DNA of 64,000 bases, taken from Intestinimonas butyriciproducens (GTDB taxonomy: Bacteria > Bacillota > Clostridia > Oscillospirales > Butyricicoccaceae). The stretch covers positions 1 to 64,000 of the forward strand of contig NZ_JACJKW010000006.1 of NCBI RefSeq assembly GCF_016901775.1, read 5' to 3'. The position numbers were made by a program, and so were the translations under genes. The notes under the pieces are model-generated. The model did not search any database, had not been told where the DNA came from, and saw nothing but the letters and a program-made list of their open reading frames with translations. Below, one piece after another: positions 6,722-16,250 of this stretch (position 1 is its first letter; the number at the start of each line of letters is the position of its first letter).

Positions 6722-8671
6722 TTATCGGCCTTTTTTCCCCGAACGGGATGGCTGTTTTTTGCCTTTCGTGTGCTGGGGACGAGGCGCTTTCACACCACGC
6801 ACCTTTTTGTGCTCCCGCACCGGAGGCGGCGTCTCTCGCTTCCCCTTCCCCTCTTTTCGGCGGGAGTGGGTATCGTCCCACACCAGACAGTGCTTGCCAT
6901 GGCCAATGAGATCCTCTCTCCCGGCCTTTCGCAGCGCCTCCAGCACCAGTGCCCGGTTTTTCGGGTTCTTCCACTGGAGCAGCGCCCGCTGCATGGCCTT
7001 TTCATGGGGATCTTTGGCTACATACACCGGCTCCATGGTGCGAGGGTCCAGATCGGTATAATACATGGCGGTGGAAAGTGTGCCCGGCGTGGGATAAAAA
7101 TCCTGCACCTGTTCCGGCCGGTAGCCCGTCTGGTTCAGGTACTCCGCCAGATAGATGGCATCGTCCAGGCGGCTGCCCGGGTGGGAGGACATAAGGTAAG
7201 GCACCAGGTATTGTTCCAGACCGTATTTCTGGTTGAGCCGCTTGTATTTGTCGCAGAACCGCTCATAGATTTCCTTGGGTGGCTTGCCCATATAATAGAG
7301 CACATTGGGACTGATGTGCTCCGGGGCCACCTTCAGCTGGCCGCTCACATGATAGCGCACCAGGTCGGCGAAAAACTCACCGGAAGGGTCGCAGGCCATA
7401 TAGTCATACCGGATACCCGAGCGGATGAACACCTTTTTCACCCCGGGGATCGCCCGCAGCTTGCGCAAAAGAGCCAGATAATCGCTGTGGTCTCCCTTGA
7501 GAGCGGGACAGGGGGAGGGGAACAGACACTGTCTGTCCTTGCAAGCCCCCACCTTGGCCTGCTTGGGGCAGGCGGGCCCACGGAAATTGGCGGTGGGGCC
7601 GCCCACATCGTGGATATACCCTTTGAACCGGGGATTTTCCGTCATGCGCTGAGCTTCTTTTATCACCGATTGGTGACTGCGGCTGGTGACAAACCGGCCC
7701 TGGTGCATGGTGAGGGCGCAGAAATTGCAGGCGCCAAAACACCCCCGGTTGTGGATGATGGAAAACTCCACCTCCCGGATGGCATCCACGCCCCCCAGTT
7801 CTTCATAAGAAGGGTGATAGGTGCGGGTATAGGGCAGATCGGCCACCTGATCCAGTTCCTGGGTATTCAGCGGAATGGCCGGGGGATTCTGCACCAGAAA
7901 CCGGCCCTCATACCCCTGGATAATGGCCCGGCCCCGGACAAAGTCCTGCTCATCGTGCTCGATAAGGGCCGCTTTGGCATAGGCGTGCCTGTCCCGGCTG
8001 ACTTCCTCAAAGGAAGGCTCCTGCACAAAGGGGAAAACACAGTCCTCTGTGTCCTTGGTCATATAACAAGTGCCCCGCACATCCCGGATCTGGTGGATGT
8101 CCTCCCCTTTGGCCAGGCGATGGGCGATTTCCTTCATCTGATGCTCTCCCATGCCGTAGATCAGCAGATCGGCGGCGCTGTCCACCAGAATGGGACGGCG
8201 CACCTTGTCCTCCCAATAGTCATAGTGGGCAAACCGGCGCAAAGACGCTTCAATGCCGCCAATGACGATGGGAAGATCGGGCCAGGCCCGCTTCACCAGG
8301 TTGGAATAGACGATCACCGCCCGGTCAGGGCGTTTGCCGCCCATTCCGCCGGGAGTGTAGGCGTCCTTTTCCCGCCGCCGCTTGGCTACGGTGTAATGGG
8401 CCACCATGGAATCGATGTTGCCCGCATTGACCAGGGCCCCATAGCGGGGCCTTCCCATGGCCAACAGCTCCTTTGCCGAATGATAGTCCGGCTGGGACAG
8501 GATGGCCACCCGGAATCCTTCCTTTTCCAGCAGACGGGAAATCACCGCCGTACCGAAGGAAGGATGATCCACATAGGCATCCCCGGTGATCAGCAGGAAA
8601 TCATAATAATACCAGCCCCGCTCCACCATATCCTCTTTGGAGATGGGCAAAAATTCATAACGCTCCGCCAT
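6722..8671 (-). CDS. YgiQ-family radical SAM protein
   Basis: This 649-residue protein matches the YgiQ family: an N-terminal cobalamin-binding-like region (residues about 20-150, ITGDAYVDHPSFGTAVI, GGIEASLRRFAHYDYW), a central radical SAM domain with the [4Fe-4S] motif CFGACNFC, and a C-terminal extension that becomes very basic (RRKEGKGKR onward, ending SRSGKKGR). The family uses S-adenosylmethionine radical chemistry; its substrate has not been settled. The gene stands alone, with a bidirectional hairpin at 8696-8725 upstream. Confidence 0.92.
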   Translation of the reverse strand: MAERYEFLPISKEDMVERGWYYYDFLLITGDAYVDHPSFGTAVISRLLEKEGFRVAILSQPDYHSAKELLAMGRPRYGALVNAGNIDSMVAHYTVAKRRREKDAYTPGGMGGKRPDRAVIVYSNLVKRAWPDLPIVIGGIEASLRRFAHYDYWEDKVRRPILVDSAADLLIYGMGEHQMKEIAHRLAKGEDIHQIRDVRGTCYMTKDTEDCVFPFVQEPSFEEVSRDRHAYAKAALIEHDEQDFVRGRAIIQGYEGRFLVQNPPAIPLNTQELDQVADLPYTRTYHPSYEELGGVDAIREVEFSIIHNRGCFGACNFCALTMHQGRFVTSRSHQSVIKEAQRMTENPRFKGYIHDVGGPTANFRGPACPKQAKVGACKDRQCLFPSPCPALKGDHSDYLALLRKLRAIPGVKKVFIRSGIRYDYMACDPSGEFFADLVRYHVSGQLKVAPEHISPNVLYYMGKPPKEIYERFCDKYKRLNQKYGLEQYLVPYLMSSHPGSRLDDAIYLAEYLNQTGYRPEQVQDFYPTPGTLSTAMYYTDLDPRTMEPVYVAKDPHEKAMQRALLQWKNPKNRALVLEALRKAGREDLIGHGKHCLVWDDTHSRRKEGKGKRETPPPVREHKKVRGVKAPRPQHTKGKKQPSRSGKKGR

Positions 8672-8695
8672 GGTCCCGTTCCTTTCCTTGTGTAT

Positions 8696-8725
8696 AAAAG
8701 GACGGCTTTCAAGGCCGCCCTTTTG
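8696..8725 (-). terminator. Hairpin terminator of the flavin reductase gene
   Basis: AAAAGGACGGC and GCCGCCCTTTT form a stem with one mismatch around a six-base loop, with U-tracts possible on both strands. It lies between the stop of the flavin reductase gene and the start of the YgiQ gene. Confidence 0.65.
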
Positions 8726-8732
8726 CGCAGTT

Positions 8733-9236
8733 TTATTCTTTCACATAAACCGACAGCACCTGGCCGGTATAGATCCGGTGGTAATCCCCATCGCCGTAAA
8801 ATTTATCCTTCCACTGCTGGGGGATCTTTTCCGGCTTCAGATCGTCCACATAGATCTTCTTGCAGATGAGCACCACCTGGGCTTCTTCAAAGGCCACCTG
8901 CCCCTCCAGCTCCACCGGCGTCAGGCCGCTTTGGTGGATCTTATCCATATCCCGGCCGGATTTACTTCCCAGCACAGCCAGGGCCTGAGGGCGGGGCGTA
9001 CCGAAGAAGGAAACGGTAAAGCAATCGTTTTCCTCGGCAAACTGCCAGGTATAACGGCTGGGACGCACATAAGCGGTAAAAGCGGGCACATTCCACAGAT
9101 CTCCCATCAGTCCCCAGCCAATGGTCATGGTGTTGAAATGCTCTTTGGTTCCGGCGGTAAACAGCGCCGCCTGGTGCTCGATCATCTCAAAGGGGTTGCC
9201 CGGCATATCCCAGGCTTCCAGCTTTTTAAATCCCAT
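8733..9236 (-). CDS. Flavin reductase-like (flavoredoxin) FMN-binding protein
   Basis: This 167-residue protein has the flavin reductase-like split beta-barrel: FNTMTIGWGLMGDLWNVPAF near residues 34-53, YVRPSRYTW, and NDCFTVSFFG, the residues that cradle FMN. Related proteins move electrons between NAD(P)H or partner proteins and FMN. The start ATG at 9236 was chosen because it follows CAGGAGGGACTGTT; longer upstream frames have no ribosome site. It is monocistronic and partner proteins are unknown. Confidence 0.85.
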   Translation of the reverse strand: MGFKKLEAWDMPGNPFEMIEHQAALFTAGTKEHFNTMTIGWGLMGDLWNVPAFTAYVRPSRYTWQFAEENDCFTVSFFGTPRPQALAVLGSKSGRDMDKIHQSGLTPVELEGQVAFEEAQVVLICKKIYVDDLKPEKIPQQWKDKFYGDGDYHRIYTGQVLSVYVKE

Positions 9237-9343
9237 AACAGTCCCTCCTGAAAAACAGATTGTTCCGTTTTGAAAACGGCCGCAAAGGGCCGGCATCTGA
9301 GCTGCTTTTATTATAGCACGATGCAGGCCAATGGGAAAGAGGG

Positions 9344-10471
9344 TCAGGAAATATGGATATGTACTCCATTCACTGTTACTTCCTCGTCGGCCCGGATCAG
9401 GATATACTTCACCCCATCGATCACCCGGGTCTCAAGCAGCTCACTGCGCTGGGGATCCACCTGCACCGTCACCGCCGGTGTCTTTACCTGGATCTTGTTT
9501 TCTACTACATTTTTAGGAGACAGCAGGGTTTCCTGACCAAAAGACTGGGTGTAGCACTCTTCAAAATGATTGTCTTCCTCTTCCTCCAGACCGCAGCCCC
9601 GCAGCAGCATCCCCACTTCCTTCTTGGAAAAAGTGAGGGGCTCTTCCTGCTTTTCCTCCTTGTGCCGGGCGATGGTCTCCCGCAATTTCTGATCCACTTC
9701 CAGCACCCGCTCCATGCTGCACTGCTGCTGAAAACTCTCCTCCAAAAGGCCCTGGAAGGACTCCTTCTGCTGCATCGCCAGCATGGGCAGCTCCGTGGCA
9801 AAGAGCACATCGGCCAGGCTCTGACAGTTGTCCTCCGGGCTTTTGGTGTAATAAAGGGCGTTATAGATATTGGCCGTCCGCTCGTCAAAAGCGGGGAACA
9901 AGAAGCCCAGGGCCGGACGGGCGATCACCCAATCCAGCTTGCAGTTGTGAAACAGATTCTCATGGGGAGAATAAGAAAGGCCGGGCTTGGTCAGCTTGAC
10001 GGGGCAGATGGCACAGAGGATATACCGGTACACATCGGTGGAGCTGTCCTCCATCTCCTCCCCATCCTTGCCGTGACCGGGTACATCATAGGTATCATAG
10101 GCCAGCAGGATCAGGTAATTTTCCTCCAGCACCACACCTTCTATCACATTCTGGAAAAACCGCTCCGCCACATTTTCGTCCTGCAGCTGGCTTTCCCGCA
10201 GCTCCATCAGCAGCTTATGCTCTTCTCCTTCCATCACCTGTTCATTGGAAAAGGCCACATCCAGAAGATTCTTTCCCAGCGAGCCGGACAGGGCCCCTTT
10301 GAGAAGAGCCAGCATTTTTTCCTCTTCTTCCTGGCCCAGAGTGGACAAAGGCTGATCAAACTGGGCGAGGATCTCTCCCCGGTCATTGACATAGCAGCCT
10401 CTGATGTGGGTAATGCTGTTTTTATCCTGGCGAAACCGGCGGCGCAGCTCGGCCACTTCCTTTTCTGTCAT
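9344..10471 (-). CDS. DUF4317 family protein
   Basis: This 375-residue, mostly soluble and acidic protein matches the DUF4317 family found in gut Clostridia and Bacilli (MTEKEVAELRRRFRQDKNSI at the start, later ICPVKLTKPGLSY and DWVIARPALGFLFPAFDERT). It has no signal peptide, membrane segment or recognisable catalytic motif, and no function is known. The start at 10471 follows AAGGAGGAGCT. It lies 77 bases downstream of ftsK on the same strand. Confidence 0.8.
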   Translation of the reverse strand: MTEKEVAELRRRFRQDKNSITHIRGCYVNDRGEILAQFDQPLSTLGQEEEEKMLALLKGALSGSLGKNLLDVAFSNEQVMEGEEHKLLMELRESQLQDENVAERFFQNVIEGVVLEENYLILLAYDTYDVPGHGKDGEEMEDSSTDVYRYILCAICPVKLTKPGLSYSPHENLFHNCKLDWVIARPALGFLFPAFDERTANIYNALYYTKSPEDNCQSLADVLFATELPMLAMQQKESFQGLLEESFQQQCSMERVLEVDQKLRETIARHKEEKQEEPLTFSKKEVGMLLRGCGLEEEEDNHFEECYTQSFGQETLLSPKNVVENKIQVKTPAVTVQVDPQRSELLETRVIDGVKYILIRADEEVTVNGVHIHIS

Positions 10472-10548
10472 AGCTCCTCCTTCTTGGGGCACGATATGTA
10501 ACAATAAATCCTGGTTCTTCCTATGGTATCACATGGTTTGCGGGAAAA

Positions 10549-13479
10549 TCAGTCGCTTTGCCGCAGCACCATTTCCCGCCATTCATCCCGGGTGATCAGC
10601 ACCTGCCGGGGCTTGGAGCCTTCAAAAGGCCCTACGATGCCCCTCTCTTCCATCTGATCCACCAGCCGGGCCGCCCGGGAGTATCCCAGTTTCAGCCGGC
10701 GCTGGAGCATGGACACCGAAGCCTGTCCGGTTTCCACCACCACCTCGATGGCTTTGGGCAGCATTTCGTCCTCTTCTTCCTCCCCGCTGCCAGAAGCGGC
10801 TGCGCTGCCGTTGTCGGCGCCTTCGGCCTGGCGCTCGATGTGCTCCATGACCTCCTGGGAATAATCCGGCGTGCCGGTCTTTTTCACAAACTCCACCACC
10901 GCTTCGATCTCGCCGGTGGTGATGAAGCAGCCCTGCACACGCAAGGGTTTGGGCGCACCCAGGGGATTGTAGAGCATATCGCCCCGGCCCAGCAGTTTTT
11001 CCGCACCGGTGGTATCCAGAATGATACGGGACTCGATCTGGGACGCCACGGCAAAGCTGATGCGGGAGGGGATATTGGCCTTCATAATGCCGGTGATCAC
11101 ATCGGCGGAGGGCCGCTGGGTGGCGATGACCAGATGCATTCCGGCGGCCCGGGCCATCTGGGCAATACGCACGATGGCATTTTCCACTTCACTGGCCGCC
11201 ACAAACATCAGGTCGGCCAGCTCGTCGATGACGATGACGATCTGGGGCAGTTTTTCCCCATCTTTTTCCTGGGCTGCTTCGTTATAGGCCTCCAGGTCCC
11301 GCACATTGTATTCGGAAAACAGCTTATAGCGGCGCATCATTTCGGAAACCGCCCAGTTGAGGGCACCCGCTGCCTTCCGGGGATCGGTGACCACCGGGAT
11401 GAGCAGATGAGGAATGCCGTTATAGACCCCCAGCTCGATCATTTTGGGATCCACCATGATCAGGCGCACTTCCTGAGGGGTGGCCTTATAGATCAGACTG
11501 ATGAGCATGGAATTGATGCACACCGATTTACCGGAACCGGTGGTGCCGGCGATGAGCATATGGGGCATCTTCTTGATGTCGCCCACCACATTGTGGCCGG
11601 TGATATCCTTGCCCACCGAAAAGCTGATCTTGGATTTGCTGCCGGTAAACTCCGGCGAATCGATGATATCCCGGATGGGAACCAGTTCTACATTTTTATT
11701 GGGCACCTCAATGCCCACTGCCAATTTATCGGGAATCATGGCAATACGCACGCTGGCCGCTCCCAGAGACAGAGCAATATCATCGGACAGATTGGTCACC
11801 CGGGAGAACTTGGTCCCTCGTTTCAGCTGAAGCTCGTAACGGGTGACGGTGGGGCCGCGGGTGATATCCACCAGGGTGGCCTCCACGCCGAAGCTCTTCA
11901 AAGTATCCACCAGCCGGGCGGAATTTTCCGCCAGCTCCTGGGTGTGATCCATCTCCACAGTGCTGCCTTTGTTCAGCAGGCTCACAGGGGGATAGAGATA
12001 GATATCCTTGGGGGTGTATTCTTCCAGGGCCTCTTCCAGCACCTGCTGACGCTTGTCGGCCTGTTCCGGGTCTTTTTCGTCCCATTCCGGGCCTTCCCGG
12101 CCCAAGGATTCCCGGGGCGACTGAGTAGCCGCCATGGCCGCGGCGGCTGCCAGAGTCTCATCCCCACCAAAAGAAGGCTGGGCAGCTGGTTCTGCATCTG
12201 CGGAAAAAGACTCTTCCGGCATTTGGGAGCTTTCTCCTTCCGGCTCCTGAGAAACCGTTACAGAGGGAACGGTGCAAACTTCCTCTTCTGCCTTGTCCAC
12301 AGGCTCTGCCGTCCCTTCTTCTTCCCAGGGCAGGCTTACTGCCTGCTCGGCCTGGGAGGCCGTGGGGAACGGGATAGGAGCCTGCGCCTGGGTTTCCTCC
12401 TGCTTCCGCTCTTCTTTCTCCGCTGCGGCCTTGTACATCTGAGCTGCCTTTTTGGCAGCAAACTCCCGGGCTCTCTGGATGGCCGGGGGCACTACCGGCT
12501 CGCCCTGGGGCATCTCCGGAATCACCGGAGATGGCACTTCCCCGCTTTTCACCGGCTGGGCCACGGTGGCTTCCGGTCTCTGCCTGGGCTGAGCAGCGCC
12601 GATCACCTGATCCGGCGCCTGCACATTGGGCGGGGAGATGGAAATGGGCTCCCCTTTGGGATACTCCGGTTCCTGGGGTTTGCCCACAGGAATGTCGATG
12701 TTTTTCCGCTTTCCGCCGAACAACCCTCCCAGCACCGAAGAACGGGCCGGGGCAGTTTGCTGGGGCATAGGAGCCGGGGCGGGCGGAGGCGGAGGTGCCG
12801 CCTGAGCCTTTTTCCGGCTGCGGGGTCTTGTTTCCTCTTCGTCCTCTTCTTCCGGGGGCAGATCCCGCACCCGCTCAAAGAGCATGGAAAGGCTGGTGTT
12901 GGTGGAGATCAGCAGGCAAACCACTCCTGCAAGAAAAATCACCACAATGGCTCCTGCATCGGAGAGAGCCGCCGACAAAAACATAGCCAGACCACCGGAC
13001 AAAAGGCCACCAGAGGTGCGGGAAGCACCGGTAAGGCACAGATCGATGAGTCCATCCATGGTCAAGGGAAATTCCTTGGCACAGAGGAAAATATGGGCGG
13101 CGCTGCCCCACAGCACCGGAAGCAAAAGGGCGCAGAACACCCGCAAACGCACCTTTCCCCGGCGTTTTATGATAAAAAGCCCTGCAGCAAAAAGCAAGCA
13201 GAAAGGCAGAAGTACAAAGCCGGTGCCGATCAGCCCGCCGATGCCCTTTTCCAGCCACAAAAGCAAAAAGCCGGTGACCCGCAGCAGGCTGAGGAAACAG
13301 AGCACCGCCACAGCAGCACAGACGCCGGCATAGATCTCCCTCCGGGCCGCCACCTGCTGCCGGGTGGGCTTTTTCTTTTGGCTTCTGCTTCCGCTCCGGC
13401 TGGAGGAAGAAGAGGTGCTCCGCTTTTTTCCTCCGCTGGAGGAAGAGGATGAAGTTTTTCGATTCTGGGTATTGGCCAA
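10549..13479 (-). CDS. ftsK: DNA translocase FtsK/SpoIIIE
   Basis: This 976-residue protein has a Ser/Lys-rich start, a four-helix membrane region (about residues 50-190), a long Pro/Gln/Glu-rich linker (about 210-480), a motor domain with Walker A GTTGSGKSV and Walker B VIVIDELADLM, and a C-terminal gamma winged helix (VVVETGQASVSMLQRRLKLG). It pumps DNA through the division or sporulation septum. The start codon is TTG, preceded by AGGTGATCACAG, which fixes the start. The tepA-ylzJ-ftsK neighbourhood matches Bacillus, where the gene is spoIIIE; the two names cannot be told apart here. Confidence 0.95.
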   Translation of the reverse strand: MANTQNRKTSSSSSSGGKKRSTSSSSSRSGSRSQKKKPTRQQVAARREIYAGVCAAVAVLCFLSLLRVTGFLLLWLEKGIGGLIGTGFVLLPFCLLFAAGLFIIKRRGKVRLRVFCALLLPVLWGSAAHIFLCAKEFPLTMDGLIDLCLTGASRTSGGLLSGGLAMFLSAALSDAGAIVVIFLAGVVCLLISTNTSLSMLFERVRDLPPEEEDEEETRPRSRKKAQAAPPPPPAPAPMPQQTAPARSSVLGGLFGGKRKNIDIPVGKPQEPEYPKGEPISISPPNVQAPDQVIGAAQPRQRPEATVAQPVKSGEVPSPVIPEMPQGEPVVPPAIQRAREFAAKKAAQMYKAAAEKEERKQEETQAQAPIPFPTASQAEQAVSLPWEEEGTAEPVDKAEEEVCTVPSVTVSQEPEGESSQMPEESFSADAEPAAQPSFGGDETLAAAAAMAATQSPRESLGREGPEWDEKDPEQADKRQQVLEEALEEYTPKDIYLYPPVSLLNKGSTVEMDHTQELAENSARLVDTLKSFGVEATLVDITRGPTVTRYELQLKRGTKFSRVTNLSDDIALSLGAASVRIAMIPDKLAVGIEVPNKNVELVPIRDIIDSPEFTGSKSKISFSVGKDITGHNVVGDIKKMPHMLIAGTTGSGKSVCINSMLISLIYKATPQEVRLIMVDPKMIELGVYNGIPHLLIPVVTDPRKAAGALNWAVSEMMRRYKLFSEYNVRDLEAYNEAAQEKDGEKLPQIVIVIDELADLMFVAASEVENAIVRIAQMARAAGMHLVIATQRPSADVITGIMKANIPSRISFAVASQIESRIILDTTGAEKLLGRGDMLYNPLGAPKPLRVQGCFITTGEIEAVVEFVKKTGTPDYSQEVMEHIERQAEGADNGSAAASGSGEEEEDEMLPKAIEVVVETGQASVSMLQRRLKLGYSRAARLVDQMEERGIVGPFEGSKPRQVLITRDEWREMVLRQSD

Positions 13480-13568
13480 CTGTGATCACCTGTACTTTAT
13501 TTTTGCGTATAACATTGCAGGATACAGTATAGCACATTTGTTTCAAAAAAGACAGTCTGTCTTTGACG

Positions 13569-13606
13569 AAAAAAGTCCCGCCTGGCTGTGCCAAGCGGGA
13601 CTTTTT
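13569..13606 (-). terminator. Terminator of the tepA-ylzJ transcript
   Basis: AAAAAGTCCCGC and GCGGGACTTTTT form a 12-base stem around a 13-base loop, overlapping the ylzJ stop codon. T-tracts flank both sides. It separates ylzJ from ftsK. Confidence 0.85.
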
Positions 13607-13790
13607 ATTGAATTTCCAGCTGGGAAAGGGAAAGATAGGCACTGAGATCGGTGGTATAGAGTCTGCCCAGGCGGGGCCGTCCATACTGGTCCACATGGAT
13701 CTCTGCCATGGCTCCTCCATATCGGGCCTGCTCCGGCTTGCCGTACTCACTGGGGAAGATCTGATCCTCCGGAATGATGGTGTGCAGCAT
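13605..13790 (-). CDS. YlzJ-like small protein
   Basis: This 61-residue protein matches the YlzJ-like family (MLHTIIPEDQIF at the N terminus, and YGRPRLGRLYTTDLSAYL). Function is unknown. The start follows AAGGGAGGGAAACAG and lies inside the end of tepA (44-base overlap in another frame), so the two are translationally coupled. The family is recognised mainly by its constant position between the TepA protease and FtsK/SpoIIIE, as here. Confidence 0.8.
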   Translation of the reverse strand: MLHTIIPEDQIFPSEYGKPEQARYGGAMAEIHVDQYGRPRLGRLYTTDLSAYLSLSQLEIQ

Positions 13791-14463
13791 CTGTTTCCCT
13801 CCCTTTTTTCTCGTCGATCATGGCGTGGAGACACTCCAATGCATCGCTGAGGCTTCCCAGGCTGTCGATGAGACCGATGTCCACCGCGTCTTTGCCATAG
13901 ACCACGCTGCCCACATCGGTGGTCAGCTCTCCGGTTTTCATCATCAGCTTGCGGAAGTCCTCTGCGGACACATGGCTGTTTTCCACCACAAAATCCACGA
14001 TCCGATCCTGAATCTTTTCAAAATAGGTCATGGTCTGGGGCACGCCGATCACCGTGCCGCTGAGCCGCACCGGGTGCACCGTCATGGACGCCGTGGGCGC
14101 AATAAAGCTCTTCTGGGCCGAAACGGCCAGAGGCACCCCAATGGAGTGCCCTCCTCCCAGCACCAGGGAAACGGTGGGCTTTTTCATGCCGGCGATCAGC
14201 TCAGCGATGGCCAGCCCGGCCTCCACATCCCCGCCCACCGTGTTGAGCAGAATCAGCAAGCCGTCGATGTCATCGCTTTCCTCAATGGCCGCCAGTTGAG
14301 GCATCACATGCTCATATTTGGTGGTCTTGTTCTGGGGCGGTAGGATCATATGCCCCTCCACCTGCCCTACAATGGTAAGACAGTGGATGGATGACTTCTT
14401 TTTTTCGCTTTCCAAAGTGAGAGAGCCGATCTGACGGATGGCGTCCATCTGTTCTTCCGGCAC
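13747..14463 (-). CDS. tepA: ClpP-class serine protease TepA (translocation-enhancing)
   Basis: This 238-residue ClpP-like protein carries GGGHSIGVPLAVSA with the catalytic Ser and ATASMTVHPVRL with the catalytic His. In Bacillus the homologue TepA/YmfB helps degrade signal peptides or aid secretion, and neighbours ylzJ and spoIIIE. A longer frame runs up to 14571, but that part overlaps the upstream gene's terminator (14522-14556). The GTG at 14463 follows GCAGGAGGGAAAG with 5-base spacing and is preferred; a TTG at 14523 is the alternative. Confidence 0.87.
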   Translation of the reverse strand: MPEEQMDAIRQIGSLTLESEKKKSSIHCLTIVGQVEGHMILPPQNKTTKYEHVMPQLAAIEESDDIDGLLILLNTVGGDVEAGLAIAELIAGMKKPTVSLVLGGGHSIGVPLAVSAQKSFIAPTASMTVHPVRLSGTVIGVPQTMTYFEKIQDRIVDFVVENSHVSAEDFRKLMMKTGELTTDVGSVVYGKDAVDIGLIDSLGSLSDALECLHAMIDEKKGRETDAAHHHSGGSDLPQ

Positions 14464-14521
14464 CTTTCCCTCCTGCTCTTCCCCTTGCTGATGGTTTTTG
14501 ATGGTAAATTCTTTCTTGTTC

Positions 14522-14556
14522 AAAAAAACACCCCTGGGCTCAGTGTGCCCAGGGGT
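14522..14556 (-). terminator. Terminator of the Sua5-CoaE gene
   Basis: On the minus strand ACCCCTGGGC (14556-14547) pairs with GCCCAGGGGT (14539-14530), followed by seven T. It lies just after the fusion gene's stop and upstream of the tepA start, and argues against a tepA start inside it. Confidence 0.85.
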
Positions 14557-14571
14557 TGTCAAACTATGCAC

Positions 14572-16215
14572 TTATTTTTTCCCTGTCTCTTCTTCCATCT
14601 GGGGCAGGCTTTCCTTCAGATTCCGGAAAAGGGCTTCCTCGTCCCCGTCGTTTTCGATGAGGATATCGCACAGGGCCTCATAGAACTGCCGGTCCGGCTG
14701 GGAGGCCAGACGGATGCGGGCCTGTTCGGGGCTGATGCCGTCCCGGCGGACGATCCGCTCGGTGAGAGCCGGTTCGGGAGCCACCACGCCGATGACGAAA
14801 TCACACACATGGTCCAGGCCGCTTTCATACAGCAGCGGCACATCCAGACCAATGCGGCGGCAGCCCTGGCTGGTAAGCACCCGGATGCGGCGGCGGATCT
14901 CCCGTTTCACCGCCGGATGGGTGATGGCATTGAGCCGGCGCAGCTCCATCCGGTCTTCAAACACGATGCGGCTGAGAGCCTTCCGGTCCACATTCCCATC
15001 GGGCCCGGCCACGGCGGGGAACTGATTGAGCACCGTACGGGTCAGGTTCCGATCCAGCTTGAGCAGCTGATGATACACCTGGTCGGCATCAATGATCTGC
15101 CAGCCCATCTGCTGGAGGCAAGCGCCCACACTGCTTTTGCCGCTGCCCGAAGTGCCGGTGATGCCCACCACCTGGAATTTCACCGGATGCACCACCTGGA
15201 ACCCGGCCGCTTTGTGAATGCGGTTGCTCACCGCCAGCCCTTCCCCGAAGGGACGGGGGGCCTGGGCCAGGATCCGCTGACAGGAAGTGTCATCAAGATC
15301 CCGCAGGGCTGCAAAAAGCTGCTGGCCCTGGGCCTGTTTGTCGCAAGAGGGGCCATAGGTGCGCACAGGCCCCTTTTCGTCATCATAGAAATCGTGGTAT
15401 TCATCAAAGCACAGCACCGCATCGTGGGGCTGCATCTCCTGCTCGATAGCCCGGGCGGTCACATCAGGCGCACCCACAAAGAGCAGCACCGGAGCCTTGG
15501 GCGCATAGTGGCGGTATTTCATTCCAGGAGAGCGCACCGGCTGGCCGGGAGCCACCTCGTGGAACACCGCTTCGTCGATCTCCACATTCTTCCCCAGCAC
15601 CCGCTTCAGCTGTTTCTGGGTAATGGCGCCAGGTCGGAGAATGCGGGGCACTTCCCCGGTCATGTCCACCACGGTGGACTCCACACCCACCGAGCATTCG
15701 CCCCCATCCAGCACTGCCTCGATCCGGCCTTTCATGTCTTCCATCACATGGTGGGCCGTAGTGGGGCTGGGTTTTCCTGAGCGGTTGGCCGAAGGAGCCG
15801 CCAGAGGCACACCGGCCGCCCGGATCACATCCCGGGCTGCCGGATGCTGAGGCATCCGGATGGCAACTGTCTCCAGTCCGGCGGTGATCTCCTGAGGCAC
15901 CCGGGGGCTTTTGCGAAACACCATGGTCAAGGGGCCGGGCCAGAAGGACTGGGCCAGTTTTTCCGCCATGGGAGGCACCTGCTCCACCAGGGGCGGCAGA
16001 TCCTCCAAAGAGGCGATATGCACGATGAGAGGATTGTCCTGGGGCCGGCCTTTGGCTTCAAAAATTTTACTCACCGCCTGCCCGCTGGTAGCGTCGGCAG
16101 CCAGGCCATAAACTGTTTCGGTGGGGATGGCCACAATGCCTCCCCGGCGGAGGATCTCCCCCGCCCGCTGCACATCTTCCTGTTCATTTGCCTTCAAAAG
16201 CAGTGTTTCCATCAT
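14572..16215 (-). CDS. Fused threonylcarbamoyl-AMP synthase (Sua5) and dephospho-CoA kinase (CoaE)
   Basis: One 547-residue frame holds two normally separate enzymes. Residues 1 to about 340 form a full Sua5/TsaC protein: the YrdC domain with IPTETVYGLAADA and KGRPQDNPLIVH, the SxxN-like PSANRSGKPSPT, then the C-terminal Sua5 domain. It makes threonylcarbamoyl-AMP for tRNA t6A. Residues 347-547 form dephospho-CoA kinase: P-loop GITGTSGSGKSS, DADQVYH, and the LDVPLLYE lid. It performs the last CoA step. No stop or frame break separates them. The start follows GGAAGGAGTTAAAAC. The two pathways are unrelated, so the fusion probably reflects expression rather than channelling. Confidence 0.9.
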   Translation of the reverse strand: MMETLLLKANEQEDVQRAGEILRRGGIVAIPTETVYGLAADATSGQAVSKIFEAKGRPQDNPLIVHIASLEDLPPLVEQVPPMAEKLAQSFWPGPLTMVFRKSPRVPQEITAGLETVAIRMPQHPAARDVIRAAGVPLAAPSANRSGKPSPTTAHHVMEDMKGRIEAVLDGGECSVGVESTVVDMTGEVPRILRPGAITQKQLKRVLGKNVEIDEAVFHEVAPGQPVRSPGMKYRHYAPKAPVLLFVGAPDVTARAIEQEMQPHDAVLCFDEYHDFYDDEKGPVRTYGPSCDKQAQGQQLFAALRDLDDTSCQRILAQAPRPFGEGLAVSNRIHKAAGFQVVHPVKFQVVGITGTSGSGKSSVGACLQQMGWQIIDADQVYHQLLKLDRNLTRTVLNQFPAVAGPDGNVDRKALSRIVFEDRMELRRLNAITHPAVKREIRRRIRVLTSQGCRRIGLDVPLLYESGLDHVCDFVIGVVAPEPALTERIVRRDGISPEQARIRLASQPDRQFYEALCDILIENDGDEEALFRNLKESLPQMEEETGKK

Positions 16216-16250
16216 GTTTTAACTCCTTCCGCTGGCCCCGGTGATGGATG

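Noticed and set aside
6770-8869. 699-codon plus-strand frame opposite the YgiQ gene
   Set aside because: Antisense shadow of a well-supported radical SAM gene; no ribosome site or recognisable domain.
10558-13452. 964-codon plus-strand frame opposite ftsK
   Set aside because: The minus-strand frame has Walker motifs and the gamma domain; the plus frame is His/Gly/Leu-rich without motifs.
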